64,000 bases of DNA from Cheiracanthium punctorium (Eukaryota; Arthropoda; Arachnida; Araneae; Cheiracanthiidae). The stretch spans positions 124,001-188,000 of the forward strand of contig JAWZYV010011909.1 of assembly GCA_038373885.1 (NCBI GenBank). The letters are read 5' to 3'. This document shows positions 33,411 through 44,935 of this stretch, in pieces (the first letter of the stretch is position 1; each line of letters begins with the position of its first letter). A model generated the notes under the pieces. It was not told where the DNA came from. It searched no databases and saw only the letters and a list, made by a program, of their open reading frames with translations. A program made the position numbers and the translations under genes.

Positions 33411-34655
33411 TTGTATTCTAAAAGTAGCTACCAACATACAACAGCTATAAAAATAACTGAATATCTCTTTTTCGTTTTCTAAATGCAGTTGTCAATATCA
33501 GTGGCGGATCCAGAAATTTTTTTTGGGAGGGGCTAAATTTTTTAAAAAGCTATTTCACCAATTAAAATGTACTATAAATCAAAAATTAGTCTAATCCAAT
33601 GTATTAGGCTTTGGGGGGCTAAGTAATAAAATATGACCATTTTAGCTATTTAAAGTGTATAATAAAGCAGAATGTTACCCTTGAGCAATCTCTTTTGGGG
33701 GGGGCTGAAGCCCCCTAGCCCCTTCCCTGGATCCGCTACTGGTCAATATCCAGCAGCTACAGAACTAACTATATCACTTTCGTGAGTATCAGATTTAAGA
33801 TGGGCGCCATTTTTCGCATAATGCGTAAAGACTTGCCGAAACTATAAAATGAAACGAGAAGACTTGTTTTTATGCAAAAGTATTTGGAGAAAAGTATTCC
33901 ACGCTAACGACATCGCGGTTTTTCCTTCGCGCCTTTTATCATTCTTCTAAATATTTTTACCTCTCATTCTAGCATTTTTCTGCTAAAAAAGTTCTGAACT
34001 CAGCTTAAACCCTATATTGCGTATTCTAAAAGATAGCAATTACCAGCTATAAAAATAACTGAATAGCTCTTCTGTGCGTGTTCTAAAAGCAACTTTCAAC
34101 ACGCAGCAGCTATAAAAAAAATGAATACATCTTTTGCGCGTATTTTAAAAGCAATTACCAACATTCAGCAGCTATAAAAAAACACTGGATATATCTTTTG
34201 TGCGTATCAGGTTTAAGATAGGCGCCATTTTTCGCATAATGCGGAAAGACTTGCCGAAACTATAAAATGAAACAAGGCTAATGCGATAGCGGTTTTTCCT
34301 TCGCGCCTTTAATCATTCTTTTAAATATTTTTACCTCTCATTCTAGCATTTTTCTGCTAAATGAGTTCTGAACTCAGCTTAAGCCCTATATAGTGCGTAT
34401 TCTAAAAGTAATTACCAGCTATAAAAATAACTGCATAGCTCTTTTGTGCGTGTTCTAAAAGCAACTATCAACAAGCAGCAGCTATAAAAATAACTGAATA
34501 CATCTTTTGCGCGTATTTTATAAGCAATTACCAACACTCAGCAGCTATAAAAAAAACATTGGATATATCTTTTGTGCGTATTCCAAAAGCAATTACAAAC
34601 ATTCAGCAGCTATAAAAAAACACTGGATATATCTTTTGTGCGTATTCCAAAATTA
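33411..34655 (+). repeat. Tandem array of about 62-bp units with a 419-bp higher-order repeat
   Basis: Monomers follow the scheme TTCTAAAAGCAATTACCAAC, then CAGCAGCTATAAAAA, then TGGATATATCTTTTGTGCGT; CAGCAGC landmarks about 63 bases apart occur at 34103/34166 and again at about 34476-34600. A longer block with GGCGCCATTTTTCGCATAAT appears at 33802 and 34221, 419 bases apart, giving a higher-order period. A hAT MITE (33499-33741) splits one monomer. Confidence 0.85.
33499..33741. mobile_element. hAT-type MITE, 243 bp, perfect 8-bp duplication
   Basis: CAGTGGCGGATCCAG at the left and, in reverse complement, CAGTAGCGGATCCAG at the right match at 14 of 15 positions. GTCAATAT is duplicated at 33491-33498 and 33742-33749. 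The interior is G-rich near the ends and non-coding. Removing it plus one duplication restores a tandem-array monomer. Confidence 0.92.
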
Positions 34656-34855
34656 ATGATGAGTAATTCTATTTATCTACACAAGAGATGCATGATATTC
34701 GACGGATCATCCATTAGAGTCTGTTAGTAAAAATTATATGATGTAATTTCTTTGTTGTTTTGTTCACTGCTGTTTTTATTTTGTTGCCTGCTCTGTACTG
34801 CCTGCTTCTTATTTAAATCGAGAACTCACTTCTTTTTCTGATGCTGCACTAACAG

Positions 34856-34891
34856 GGGAAAGTAAAATAGCTGGAGGCTTGCCGCCTCTAG
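34856..34891 (+). CDS. Fas1: Fasciclin-1 micro-exon (36 nt, likely cassette)
   Basis: Between acceptor CACTAACAG (ending 34855) and donor GTGAGT (from 34892), this exon completes a glycine codon and encodes ESKIAGGLPPL, ending with the first base of another glycine codon. Both borders are phase 1 and the length is 36, so skipping it preserves the frame, joining ETPA-G to TLTLEW. It inserts twelve residues in a loop of the fourth domain between HFKIIHGE and TLTLEWEG. Insect Fas1 is known to use alternatively spliced micro-exons. Whether this position is the same one needs an alignment. No transcript is available here, so usage is inferred. Confidence 0.82.
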
Positions 34892-35522
34892 GTGAGTAGC
34901 ACGTTTATTTGCATGCAATGTGTGTTAAAAGTCTGTGTGTCTAACAATCATAAAGAGTGACTTACATGTTGTCTGTCTAATTTTTGTGTAAACATGTCCA
35001 TGTGCTGGATCGTTCGATGAGATTTGTTAATTCCATCCCCAATATTGATGAGTTCGGTTTTTTTTTCTTTCTTTTTATGGTTTTTACTATGGAATGTTAC
35101 GTTTTCTCCTATTTATTTTATATGTACAATTTTTTTAATGTTCATGGGGAAACTGTACATTTTCTGTCGTTTTTAGAATAACGGTTATAAAGCGCTATCA
35201 AGAACATTATATTCAGAATAACTCTTACAAACATTTCTGAAATTCTCACTTTTGAAAACTACTGCACAATGCTTGTATATAAAAACAAAATGAGAAGCCT
35301 TTTAAATTGAATATTAATACGTAATTCACTGATGAAATGCTAAAAAGTAACTTTCCGCGTAAAAATTACCGTCAAAGCACGTTCCACTGACTTTCGTAAT
35401 TTACACATACTTGAAAAAGTTTCGCCTTCGTAAAATAACATTCTCTCTGTACAATAATCTTTTACGCCTATTAAATCATAAATATTTTCTGTGCACTTCT
35501 ACCAAGCTTCAGACAGTTTGCG

Positions 35523-36045
35523 AGATTATGCCAGTCGAAATAGTGATTGACCACAGACTCTTAATGATTTGAAGGAATCCATAGACCTTAATGTATCGAG
35601 TCTTTTGGGCGACCCTGTAAATAAATTACCCAGTCGATTGCAATCAAAAAGCGATTTACAATTAGATGTCACAATAGTTCTAAATACAAAATCGCAACTT
35701 TCTACGATTAAAAGTTTTAGATGCATGCCAAATACGTAATTATTTTTCGTGTCAAGTTTGACGAGATTTCGAAAAAACTCGCCAAGGCCGATAACAGTCG
35801 TCAAGATTTTGTGCGTGGTACAGATGACAGGAAAGAAATAATCAAAATGGATTTGCTGTCGGTCAAAATGGATTGTACATGCTATGATCGTTGTATAGCA
35901 AGTCGTAATATCTACGTACATACATACTTGAGTACGGCGAGTAGTTTCTCAAAAACTCTTCAAGTAAGTAAATTTAGAGATATTAAAACTGCATACCGAA
36001 ATTTTTCACCATCACTATACTTCCTTTTACTTCGTACAAGGAAGT
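35523..36045 (-). mobile_element. Helentron-like fragment, minus orientation
   Basis: Read on the minus strand from ACTTCCTTGTACGAAGTAAA (36045-36019), the sequence runs through an ATGTATGTACGT microsatellite (about 35915-35930) into core units with ATCTAATTGTAAATCGC, AATCGACTGGGTAATTTATT and GGTCGCCCAAAAGACTCG. These match the core units of 27299-29163. It is degenerate and lacks the 3' end. Confidence 0.65.
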
Positions 36046-36830
36046 TAGCGAGTTTTTCCGAAATCTTGCCACATCTGTACACATGTACGTAACACGCATA
36101 TCTCAAAAACAGCTAGTCGTAAAATGTTGAAATTTTAGAGTTAGAATCGTTATTAAATCTAGTTGCGCACCTCTTTTTTTGGTTTCAATCTACTGGATAG
36201 TTTGTTTACAGGGTCACGCAAAAGAATTTCAATACATTAACCCTTTCGCTCCCAAGCTTTGATTTGGAATGCTTGCTCAAAATCCCGGAAACGCCCGAGA
36301 AATGTTTTTGTATGCTTTCCCCCACGAAACACGTTTATTTTGTACCTGTGTAGATATGTCTCTGTCAAAACAAGAGTGCAAAGAATAAGTGAGCGTGCCT
36401 TCCCCGAGGAATTTCAAAAGCACCCGTTCGTAAATGCAGCTGATCACCCAAAGGGGGAAGGGGGTTACAATAGCAAACACGAGAAAGGGGTTTTTCACAC
36501 TTGACACTCTTAAATGGATGTTGCAAAGCACGGGGTGGGACGAAGCTTCGTCCTGGCGTAAGGCCGGACTGGGAGCGTGCATCTTGAGCCGGTACGGCCG
36601 GATTGAGAGTGAAAGTATTAAGGTCTATGGACATCTCTAATATATTCTGTCTATAGTCAGCCAATGTTTGGCCCACGCCCAAAATCTTGACGACTGTTGT
36701 CGGCCTTAGCGAGTTTTTTTTTCGAAATCTCGCAAACTTGACACGAAAGATAATTACGTATTTGGCACACATCTAAAATTTTTAACCATGGAATGTTGTG
36801 ATTTTGTATTTAGAACGAATTCTCATTATT
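36019..36830 (+). mobile_element. Helentron-like fragment, plus orientation, split by a MITE
   Basis: It shares the terminal hairpin at 36019-36045 with the inverted fragment to its left. Downstream, CGCATATCTCAAAAAC, TCTAGTTGCGCACC and TACAGGGTCACGCAAAAG are core-unit words. The unit stops at TTAA (36237) and resumes at 36618 with TTAAGGTCTATGGACATC, the continuation seen uninterrupted near 28512. Confidence 0.7.
36241..36617. mobile_element. TTAA-site MITE inside a Helentron-like repeat, 377 bp
   Basis: TTAA is present at 36237-36240 and 36618-36621. The termini are CCCTTTCGCTCCCAA and, reverse-complemented, TACTTTCACTCTCAA (11 of 15 matching). The uninterrupted repeat near 28510 (TACCTTAATGTCTATGGAC) is a natural empty site with a single TTAA. 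The interior is GC-richer and non-coding; short overlapping ORFs on both strands have no domain. Confidence 0.85.
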
Positions 36831-39800
36831 GGCGGCTCCTTTAGTGTTGTCTTTTGCCCAAAATATAAATCATGGAACGTTTTCTTGTACTCTAAAATTG
36901 TTTGAATTCGAGGATATACAAGGATATACGACCTGCAAAAAATTAAGATATTGAATACCATTGCACGTGACGTATTTTCTTTACTTGCGTGTTTGTTTAC
37001 TGTAGCTTCAGTGTACGTACTCCCATCCAAAGCAATGCAAGTTCTCTGAACGACTATTAATGTTCAAAGAAGACTGTTGTGCTGCCTGGTATTTTTTACC
37101 ATGGGTTCTAAGCGGTATGTCCGTATTCAGCAGTGTGCTTTCGACGTTGGTGTGTGGCTAGCTTTTCTCCAAATGTTGAAGCATAAGCATTTTTCTTCTG
37201 GATAATCAGGCTTTGTTGATATCTCTAAATAGTCAATTCGTTTTCTTAAATGTGCCAAAAATGCCATTGATTCCAATTGAACGCTCGAAGACTTTACTTT
37301 TCAGCAACTTTTTCTGCTAGAAAGTTTTTTTTTTCCGTAAAAGTATTTAAATGTCTTTACTATAGTAGCATGGTCACATATGAGAAAGAAATAGCATTTG
37401 TGCTTAAACAGATGATCCTGTTAGTTTTGTAAAAAAAAGAAATGCCCAAACTCTAAATGTAGATGTGGTAGGGCGATGAATCCCACTGCAGTATAGTATA
37501 TCCCACTTGTGTGTTTTCATTTGTCTAATGTCTGTGAACTTTTAAAATCGGTGAGTCTGCGTTTCTCGTTCTCCTCGGCACAAGAACCTTCAAGTCGTTG
37601 AGTTTCATTATGAAACTTTAAAAGAAATTGTTATTTTATGAACAAAAGCTTGGGTTTTGGTAGAAATATTTTTCGGCTTTTGTGTTCGGTCTAAACGACC
37701 CGTTAGCTAAATTTTTGTTCAATCAAATAGCAACACAATGAAAGTATTTACTAATACTCTGAAGATGGAAATGACAGTAATGGATCAATCTTGAGCCAAG
37801 CGATTATAAACTTTTGTTTGGTCGCACGTTTCAGGAGTAAAATGTTTACTTCTCAAGCAGTACGGAAGAGCTAATTCAATAACTTAATAATGAGGGATAT
37901 TTAGTTATCCATTTCTTGCTTTTTCTGATGATTGGAAAGTTATCCTGAATGCGTAACGTACATGTTTAATGGGAGTTCAATCACTGTCAAAAAGAAATAA
38001 AGCTAAAAAAAAAAACTTTTAGCCTCTGTAGAGTGTATGACAGAAACTTTTCTTTAAAGTTACTGACAGCTAGAAAATGCGCTTCTGTTATAGAAGGTAT
38101 CAATCCTCTAAAACTGTCCTCTTCCAAATCTTATAGTTACAAAATCAAAATTTTTAAGAGAACAGTAAGTTTGTTCAACGGAAATTACGGTTCTCTCTAG
38201 TTCTATCTAGTTGTCCCATTGAAGCTTCTGGGCGATTTATAGGTTAAGCTTAAAAACGCACTTCATTCAAAGAAGATACAGTGCCGATCAGTACTGATAT
38301 TGCGTTTTGTCTAGTAAGATACGCCAATAGCCTGTGCAAACTAGTTTACATTCTTTCTTTTTGGTTGCTGAAAATTCCCGAATTGAGACTGCATACCATC
38401 TAAAAAACCTACAACTACAACAGTTATCCCTTCCTTCTTTTAAACTTGCTTCATTTACTTTAATGAACTCATTACATCATTAATGGATATGGGCACCTGT
38501 ACCTATGAGCAGGGAGTGGGCCCATGCCCCCAGCAGAGAGAATATATATTACCGTCATGATTTACAGACTGGTATATCGCATACATGGTTACAAACTAAA
38601 ATATACTATCTTTATGGGTCAGGACCCCCAGACTTGTTCCCCTCCCTCCAAAGAAGCGTATCGGAGCCCATTTTAAAGGAGAGAAATTATTCTCTGTAGA
38701 GCATTCTGATGAACATAGCAAATACCAGTGGAGCAACGCCTACTGCGTGACAAACACATCACTCTTGTAGTATATTTCAGTAGGAAGACCCTCTTTTGAG
38801 CATTAAAAACGGTACTAAAATCGATTTATCGGGTGATTGTACCCGATTGAATTTCCTAAACAAACCTTCGACTTTATTTTCAGGTGGCCTATTACGTTTT
38901 GGAGTGTTTAAAAAAGTTATCCAAAACGGTAATTTCAACACCCTTCTTCAGGGTTTAATCAACACCTCCGACATAAAGAAAGCCTAGCAACTGCTACGGC
39001 ACCGAGTTTTGACATCATCATTAGGCCTAACATAACGTAACATAGAACACCTGAGGCGAAGCCTCTTATCTTCGGTAGACAGCAAGTGGAAATCAGAATT
39101 GTCACCTCATGGAAATTATATCACTGTTAGATTACAGGTAAGGATAGTTATAAAGGTGAAAACATTAAAAAGGAGGACGGGTCGAAAAAAAAGAAGGAAA
39201 GGAAGCATCCTACCTTCCTGACAGCACCACGGGCGTGCTCATTGGCGAAATAAATAAGAAGAATTTTTAAGTTTAGCACTGGAAAAGATTATCGATAATG
39301 AATTGCCTCAGGAAGATGAGTAGTTGCACGGGGTCTTTTGCGATACATTCTACTGTCGTAGTCGGGAAGATTAAAGAGTAATTCTTTGGGAATCGTATAA
39401 AAATTTTCGAAGAGGTTATAGGATTTTCTCTTATTAATTTTTCTTATAGGCTCCATTCCAAGATCGGAAAATCAAACTTCGGGTTAAACGGAATTTCTGG
39501 TAAATTTACTCACGCATAACAAACATTTTAATAATTTGAGATAAAAAATCTAATTTTACGTAAATAACAGTTTTAATCATAACAAATTAGATGATGTGAT
39601 CAGGAAATAGATCATAATGAATAATTTTTGTATGAGAAAGGTATTTTAATTTTAATTAAAGATATTTTCTAATATTGGTAGCATTCACCAGAAATTTTGT
39701 ATAGTTTCACTTTGTGAAAATAAATCTGTAATAACGTCGTTTTCGTAAGCCTAGTGATGACGTCAAATCTAGATTTGTTAAGCTTTCCATATATGGGAGG

Positions 39801-40034
39801 TGTTGGTTTAATACAGTAGATATGCGGTTGGAGAATCTGCTACTGATTGGTATGACGTAAGCGGAATGTTACATCCGATTCCTCTATAAGAAATCTTTTC
39901 TGAATTCAAAAGCATGTAACATACGCATACCAAGAAGGTTTTATTGGATAGTGATGTCTTCTATGTCTTTCAAGTTGCTTTTAGCAAATTTAGCAGGTAA
40001 AATTTAACATACACGTTTTCCTTTTACATTCTAG

Positions 40035-40258
40035 GCACCCTCACTCTAGAGTGGGAGGGTCTTCAAGCCCGGATCGTCCGCCCCGACGTCCAAGCAGTCA
40101 ACGGAGTGATGCACGTGATCGACCGCGTCATGATGAAGAGGCGTGACCTCACCAAATCGGGATCGACGTCACTCGCGCCCGAAATCGTGCTTTACCTTCT
40201 GGCGTTGGCCGCCATCTTTTTCTGGGGCCCACCTGGGAATAGCCGGCTGGTCATGTGA
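40035..40258 (+). CDS. Fas1: Fasciclin-1 last exon (domain 4 end, C-terminal anchor signal)
   Basis: After acceptor ATTCTAG the exon completes a glycine and reads TLTLEWEGLQARIVRPDVQA, then VNGVMHVIDRVMMKRRD, finishing at TGA (40256-40258). VMHVIDRVM is the H2 motif of domain 4. After KRRDLTKSGSTSLAPE comes a hydrophobic run IVLYLLALAAIFFW and a short polar end GPPGNSRLVM. The small-residue stretch SGS before a hydrophobic tail fits GPI-anchor addition, as known for Fas1. The last ten polar residues are unusual for a GPI signal, which normally ends hydrophobic, so a frameshift near the end or a transmembrane form is possible. Confidence 0.92.
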
Positions 40259-40421
40259 AAAGAAGCACAAGGGTGATGATGAAAACGCGAATCTCGAGAA
40301 AAACAAAAACTGCTTTACACAAAAAGGAATGCGGAAATAGGAGTGTCAAATTTTAAATGTTTGTGGTCTTGACAACACTGCCTCGGAAATACCGTGTACA
40401 AATGGCGAATGAACTTACACA

Positions 40422-40452
<31 letters not shown>

Positions 40453-43400
40453 AAATATAAAGGTGAAAATGCACAGATTTAACCTGCTTGGACAGTTACG
40501 TGTGTGTCTGTCGATGGACATGTTTTTTTCAACTGTGAAGAGAAATTTAAAAAAAAATATATGAAGAACTAAACAGATATAAAGAAAACGGTATTGTTTG
40601 TTACTCTATAGAAAAGCCAGAAATACAAGAGAAAAAATTATATATATATATATACATAACATAGAAGTGCTTGCGAACATAGTCATGGGTGAAGAAGTAG
40701 AAGATCACAAGAAAGAAAAATCTACGTCCACTTTATGTTTTTCTAAACCAGATGCAAAAGTGCCGCTCCAATTACCAGAATGAGCTCTTCGGAACTGTTT
40801 TTTTTCCCTCTTATCACCAAAGCTTTCGTTTGAATAAAAAATTATTTATCACTTTAAAGAAAACAAAAATGTTCAATTAAAATTTCGCTTAATAGATGGC
40901 TTTTTTCTTAAAATCTCTTAAAATAGTTTAAAGTGAACTGTTCAGTATTTCGCTGACAGCCATCAGCTCACGAAGGACCAACTTAAAAAGGTTCTTGTAA
41001 AATAACAAAATAAAAAATACACACCGTATGTTTTGTAGAAAAACTGAATAAATGAAAGATTAATCACCTTAGAAGAGACTATTTTGACAACTTACAAATA
41101 AATACCCACGCAATTCGGGTCTGTCTAGTAAAAATTACTACATCTGTTCACTCTGAAATTCTATGTGTAGCTGTGAGAAACAAAGGCTATTTTGAAGAAG
41201 AAAAAGTTATAAAGGAACAACTGAATTTCCGATAGCATTTTTGTTTGCCAATTTTCCCCCTTTATTTTTCACTATCTGGCGATACTTCATTGGATTCTGT
41301 GACGCACTATTTTCGCAGTTATAAACAGCTGAATCTCAAAATATTACTTTCATTTTCCTTTCGCCTTCGGGGCGTATTTCGTTTCACACGGCGCGATTAG
41401 TTGTGTATCTTGCTGCCGAAGTGTTGTTTGCTGAACCGTTTGTATTGCTCGAAAAAAAAGATCCCGGTACATGCTTATAAATATTGTTGATGTTTGATCC
41501 GCGTGTGGTTATGTCGATGTGAATCCCATATGGTTGCAAAAGGACCATGTTGAATGTGTTCAAAATGTTAGTTTTCGTTCAAGGTGTTATGTTTTCGCAG
41601 ATTTATGTCCTATATAAAACTGTTACAGTGCAGAGGGCGCAAGCATCCCTTTGCTTATGGACCAAAATGCACAGGATATGATCTCTACAGATTACTGTTG
41701 CGTTTCACTATTGTTTATCAGTGTAATAAACATCTAAATTGCGTTTATTTAATTCATGTACTGCCATGTCATACGTTTACCATTTATTTTTATAATTCTA
41801 TATGTTACTTGTTTGTATATCATTCTTTAATTTTACTTTTAATAATTTGGAATGTTGTTTTCTGTTAGAACATTGAAAACATCCATTTATTTAGTACAGA
41901 AAAAAAAAGTTTTTAATGTTACATTTAATTACGTTCATATATTGTTACGAAGCAATGACAGCTTGGATTTATTGGGCTGACCGTTACTTATGTTAAAGAA
42001 ATTAGTATCGTGTAGATGGTAATAAAAGGTACATTTGTTTTAAAATAAGATCACTGTCTTTTCTTCGTTTATTAACGAAGACTCGTAATAACGCCAAAAA
42101 AAAAAAAAAAAATACACCGCAAGTCTAGGTAGCCCAATAGACGCGACATTTCACATACGTCTCATGGGTATTAGTATTCATGACGTCACGACGTCACATG
42201 CATTACTGACTGTATCGTTCTGTGCAGATTTTACAGCTATATTTCAAATTGCACTGAACTCAGACGGATCTTAAAATATCTACTAAACCGATCATTAATG
42301 ATTTAAAAAAAAAAAAAAAAAGCATTTCGCTTACCATTTTTTCTTGTACAAAATCTAGTTTTTCTCATTGGCATACATTACGTAAAGTTTCTTAATGACA
42401 CGCAAGCGAAAATGCTTCATTGGTTGATTTGTTTGTGGAAATGCTCTGTATGAAAATCACACACAAAAATAAAATTTGAAGTTGCAGCGATGAAAACCGA
42501 AAGAATGAACGCATTCTATGGCGCTTTAAATGTTTTCAAATTTTATTTTCAAACAATGGTATTGAGTAGAGTTTGTAATTGTACTTTACTGCAATTGTGT
42601 CATTGATACAACATCAGAACCAGTTTTCACCTCTATTTACATCTTTAATTGTTTTCATCGAACGATCTTTTTTTTTTAATATTTACTCTCTTATTCATTA
42701 TCCGAATATTTTTCAAAGTCAGTAATTATAAATTTTCACGGTTCTTATTTATTATTAACTAAAAATTTATCGGTAATTTTTTTCACAAAATGACACCAGA
42801 CAGTTTAAGCCCGCGTAAGAAGTTTAAAATAAATGTTTTGTTGCATATAATAAAAGTTTACTAGCGCCATTTTAATATTACTTACGCAAATCAGCAAAAT
42901 TGTTACTGACTGAACAAATTATTTTGTTAAATCATAAGCTTGGGTAAAAAATAAAAATATATATTCTGATCTTCTTTTTAAAGTACTTTAGTTTGAATAG
43001 TGCCATCGATAATCTTATTGAATTATCAAATTATTTTGTTGACTGAACAAATCATTTTGTTAATTCCTCAAGTTTTTGGTAAGTTCAACTTTTTGCTCAT
43101 TTATCTAAATTACTTAATTTAAAAAGAGCTAACCAAAATTTTCGTTTTTCACTATGCTAATACGGTCAGCCTGATTTTTTCAACTATTACATTAAGCATG
43201 CTTACATTTTTCAAATTATGTTTAAAGCTTTCTGTTTATTTGAAGTCTTTTTGCCTGTATAAAAATGATATATTTATATACATATGTATTATAAATGAAA
43301 GAGCAACCCCGCATTCACTGAGCGATGTCTTTGTAATATTCGCAAGTTGTAATAACATAACCTACAATGAAGTATTTGTTGAAGTGTGATATAAAAATGT

Positions 43401-44406
43401 GTGTTCATTTTGCGATTCTAGTGTTTTATTTGCGCGATTTTTTTGAAACATTTTATTTTAAATTGAATGTGCAAAATTTTAGATAAATCAAAAAAACTTA
43501 ACTTCCGTAGCATATTGTTGAAACAATTTCTCATTTTCTGATATCAAAATATTTTTTACTTTTGAAATATTTTCTAAAATGATACAAGAAACTAAACAGA
43601 ACTACGTTTTGAGTCTACGTTAATTTTACCAAAATCTTTAAAAAATAAGTTACTCCTGTGAAATATATATAATCGTTGATCCATCAACACAAAACGAAAC
43701 GTATAGTCAAATATTTAGTATTTTCTTAATAAATGTAACTGTTAAAACTTGTTCGCATTTAATTTTTAAAAAAGAATGTATTATCCAAAAGTATTGCAAT
43801 TCCACCTTAATCAACGTTCAAGAAAAGAAATTTCTGGAAGAATATTTCCATATTTTTCAACTCCCATTTACTAATCTGGATATTAAAAATATCTTTCAAG
43901 AATTCCAATGCTCTAAGTAAGAAAGGAGGTTAAACCCCTCCCACATAATTTTTGGATAACATCAGTTGATAAATTTCCCTCATTACTTTCATTATCAGCA
44001 TCTTCAAATATGTATGCATTTGTTGTATATTTTAATGTTGTGTTTCAAAGATCTCGATCAATTTTATTGAAACTGTTTATTTTTGTTTTTTCACTACTGT
44101 AAGCGTAACAAAGCCAAATGTAGCTCATTTCTACCATGTTACTTAATGATAATAAATGATTTTATTTAGGAATCAAGATAAATTAATACTGCACTTGTAC
44201 GTGTATTTGTAATTACGATTACTTGTTTAAATAACTAATCCACATACTGTGTGGAATCTTTGCTACACAAGTACCTCCTACTATTCTTTTAAATAGGATT
44301 GTAGATTACTATAAAAAACCAAAATTAATTTTAACTATTCATTTTCTCGCATATATTTACGTTTCATATTTTCCTTCTCATTTCCCCCCCTTAATCTTAC
44401 GTTTCA
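40259..44406. other. Fas1 3' untranslated region (start) and downstream AT-rich DNA
   Basis: The Fas1 3' UTR begins after the stop. AATAAA-type hexamers appear first inside an (AAAT)n microsatellite (about 40423-40456), then near 40834 and 41047, so the true polyadenylation site cannot be chosen. From about 41.1 to 44.4 kb the sequence is AT-rich with poly-A tracts (42100, 42310) and no recognised gene or element. Confidence 0.55.
40423..40456 (+). repeat. (AAAT)n microsatellite
   Basis: Eight or so uninterrupted AAAT units lie about 165 bases after the Fas1 stop. They also form overlapping AATAAA words that could act as polyadenylation signals. Confidence 0.9.
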
Positions 44407-44931
44407 CCCTTTAACGCGCAGTGTTCCCGCTCTGGTAACACCAAACTCTGACGTTTTGACTGTGTCCAGTCACGAAGAATAGATTTTATTTCTATAAAAA
44501 TAGTTGCGGGTGACACAGCACCACGAGAATCCTTTACTCGAGAAATATTCGTGAGACTTTTTAGCACGTCATTTCCCGTAAAAAATTGTCACGATTCTTT
44601 TTAACAGCACTGGCATCTGCTGAAAAATGGAAGAATGCGATAACAGCTGGATAGATTGTCCAATGCTGAAAAATGGGCAGCAATTGCCATCACTCGACTT
44701 AATTACCAGAAAGATGGCGGACGATCGAAACGTTCATCGCGTGCCACAGATCTAGAGACCCTTTTTTGAAGCAGCTGGCTGTGCGGCACAGCCAGCTGCG
44801 TCAAAAAAGGGGTCTAGATCTGTGGCACGCGATGAACGTTTCAATCGTCTGCCATCTTGCTGGTAGTTAAGTCGAGCGATGGCAACGGCTGCCCTTTTTT
44901 CAGCATTGGGAAAGGGTTGCGCCTCAAAGGG
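44407..44931. mobile_element. TTAA-site hairpin MITE, full copy, inverted
   Basis: The element runs from CCCTTTAACGCGCAGTGTTC to GCGCCTCAAAGGG, followed by TTAA at 44932-44935. The left TTAA has become TTCA. It is in the opposite orientation to the copy at 21999-22515 and has the same long palindrome (centre near 44780, CAGCTGGCTGTGC and GCACAGCCAGCTG). Confidence 0.85.
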
Positions 44932-44935
44932 TTAA

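Larger units (their letters stand above)
29467..34855. other. Fas1 intron (5.39 kb)
   Basis: It holds a deleted mariner-type element (30832-31381), a 181-bp tandem duplication (31544-31905) and a tandem array (33411-34655) interrupted by a hAT MITE. The remainder, especially 29.5-30.8 and 31.9-33.4 kb, is AT-rich with nothing recognisable. Confidence 0.7.
34892..40034. other. Fas1 last intron (5.14 kb)
   Basis: It holds head-to-head Helentron-like fragments (about 35523-36830) with a TTAA MITE inserted (36241-36617). 36.85-40.03 kb is AT-rich with no recognised gene or element. A C/G-rich patch at about 38505-38660 may be part of a MITE but shows no clear ends. Confidence 0.65.

Noticed and set aside
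35526..36092. Overlapping ORFs of 131 (minus) and 123 (plus) codons
   Set aside because: They lie in degenerate Helentron-like core units; the same units elsewhere are not open.
36277..36772. Minus-strand ORFs of 101 and 135 codons
   Set aside because: They arise in the GC-richer TTAA MITE and its junction with the surrounding repeat.
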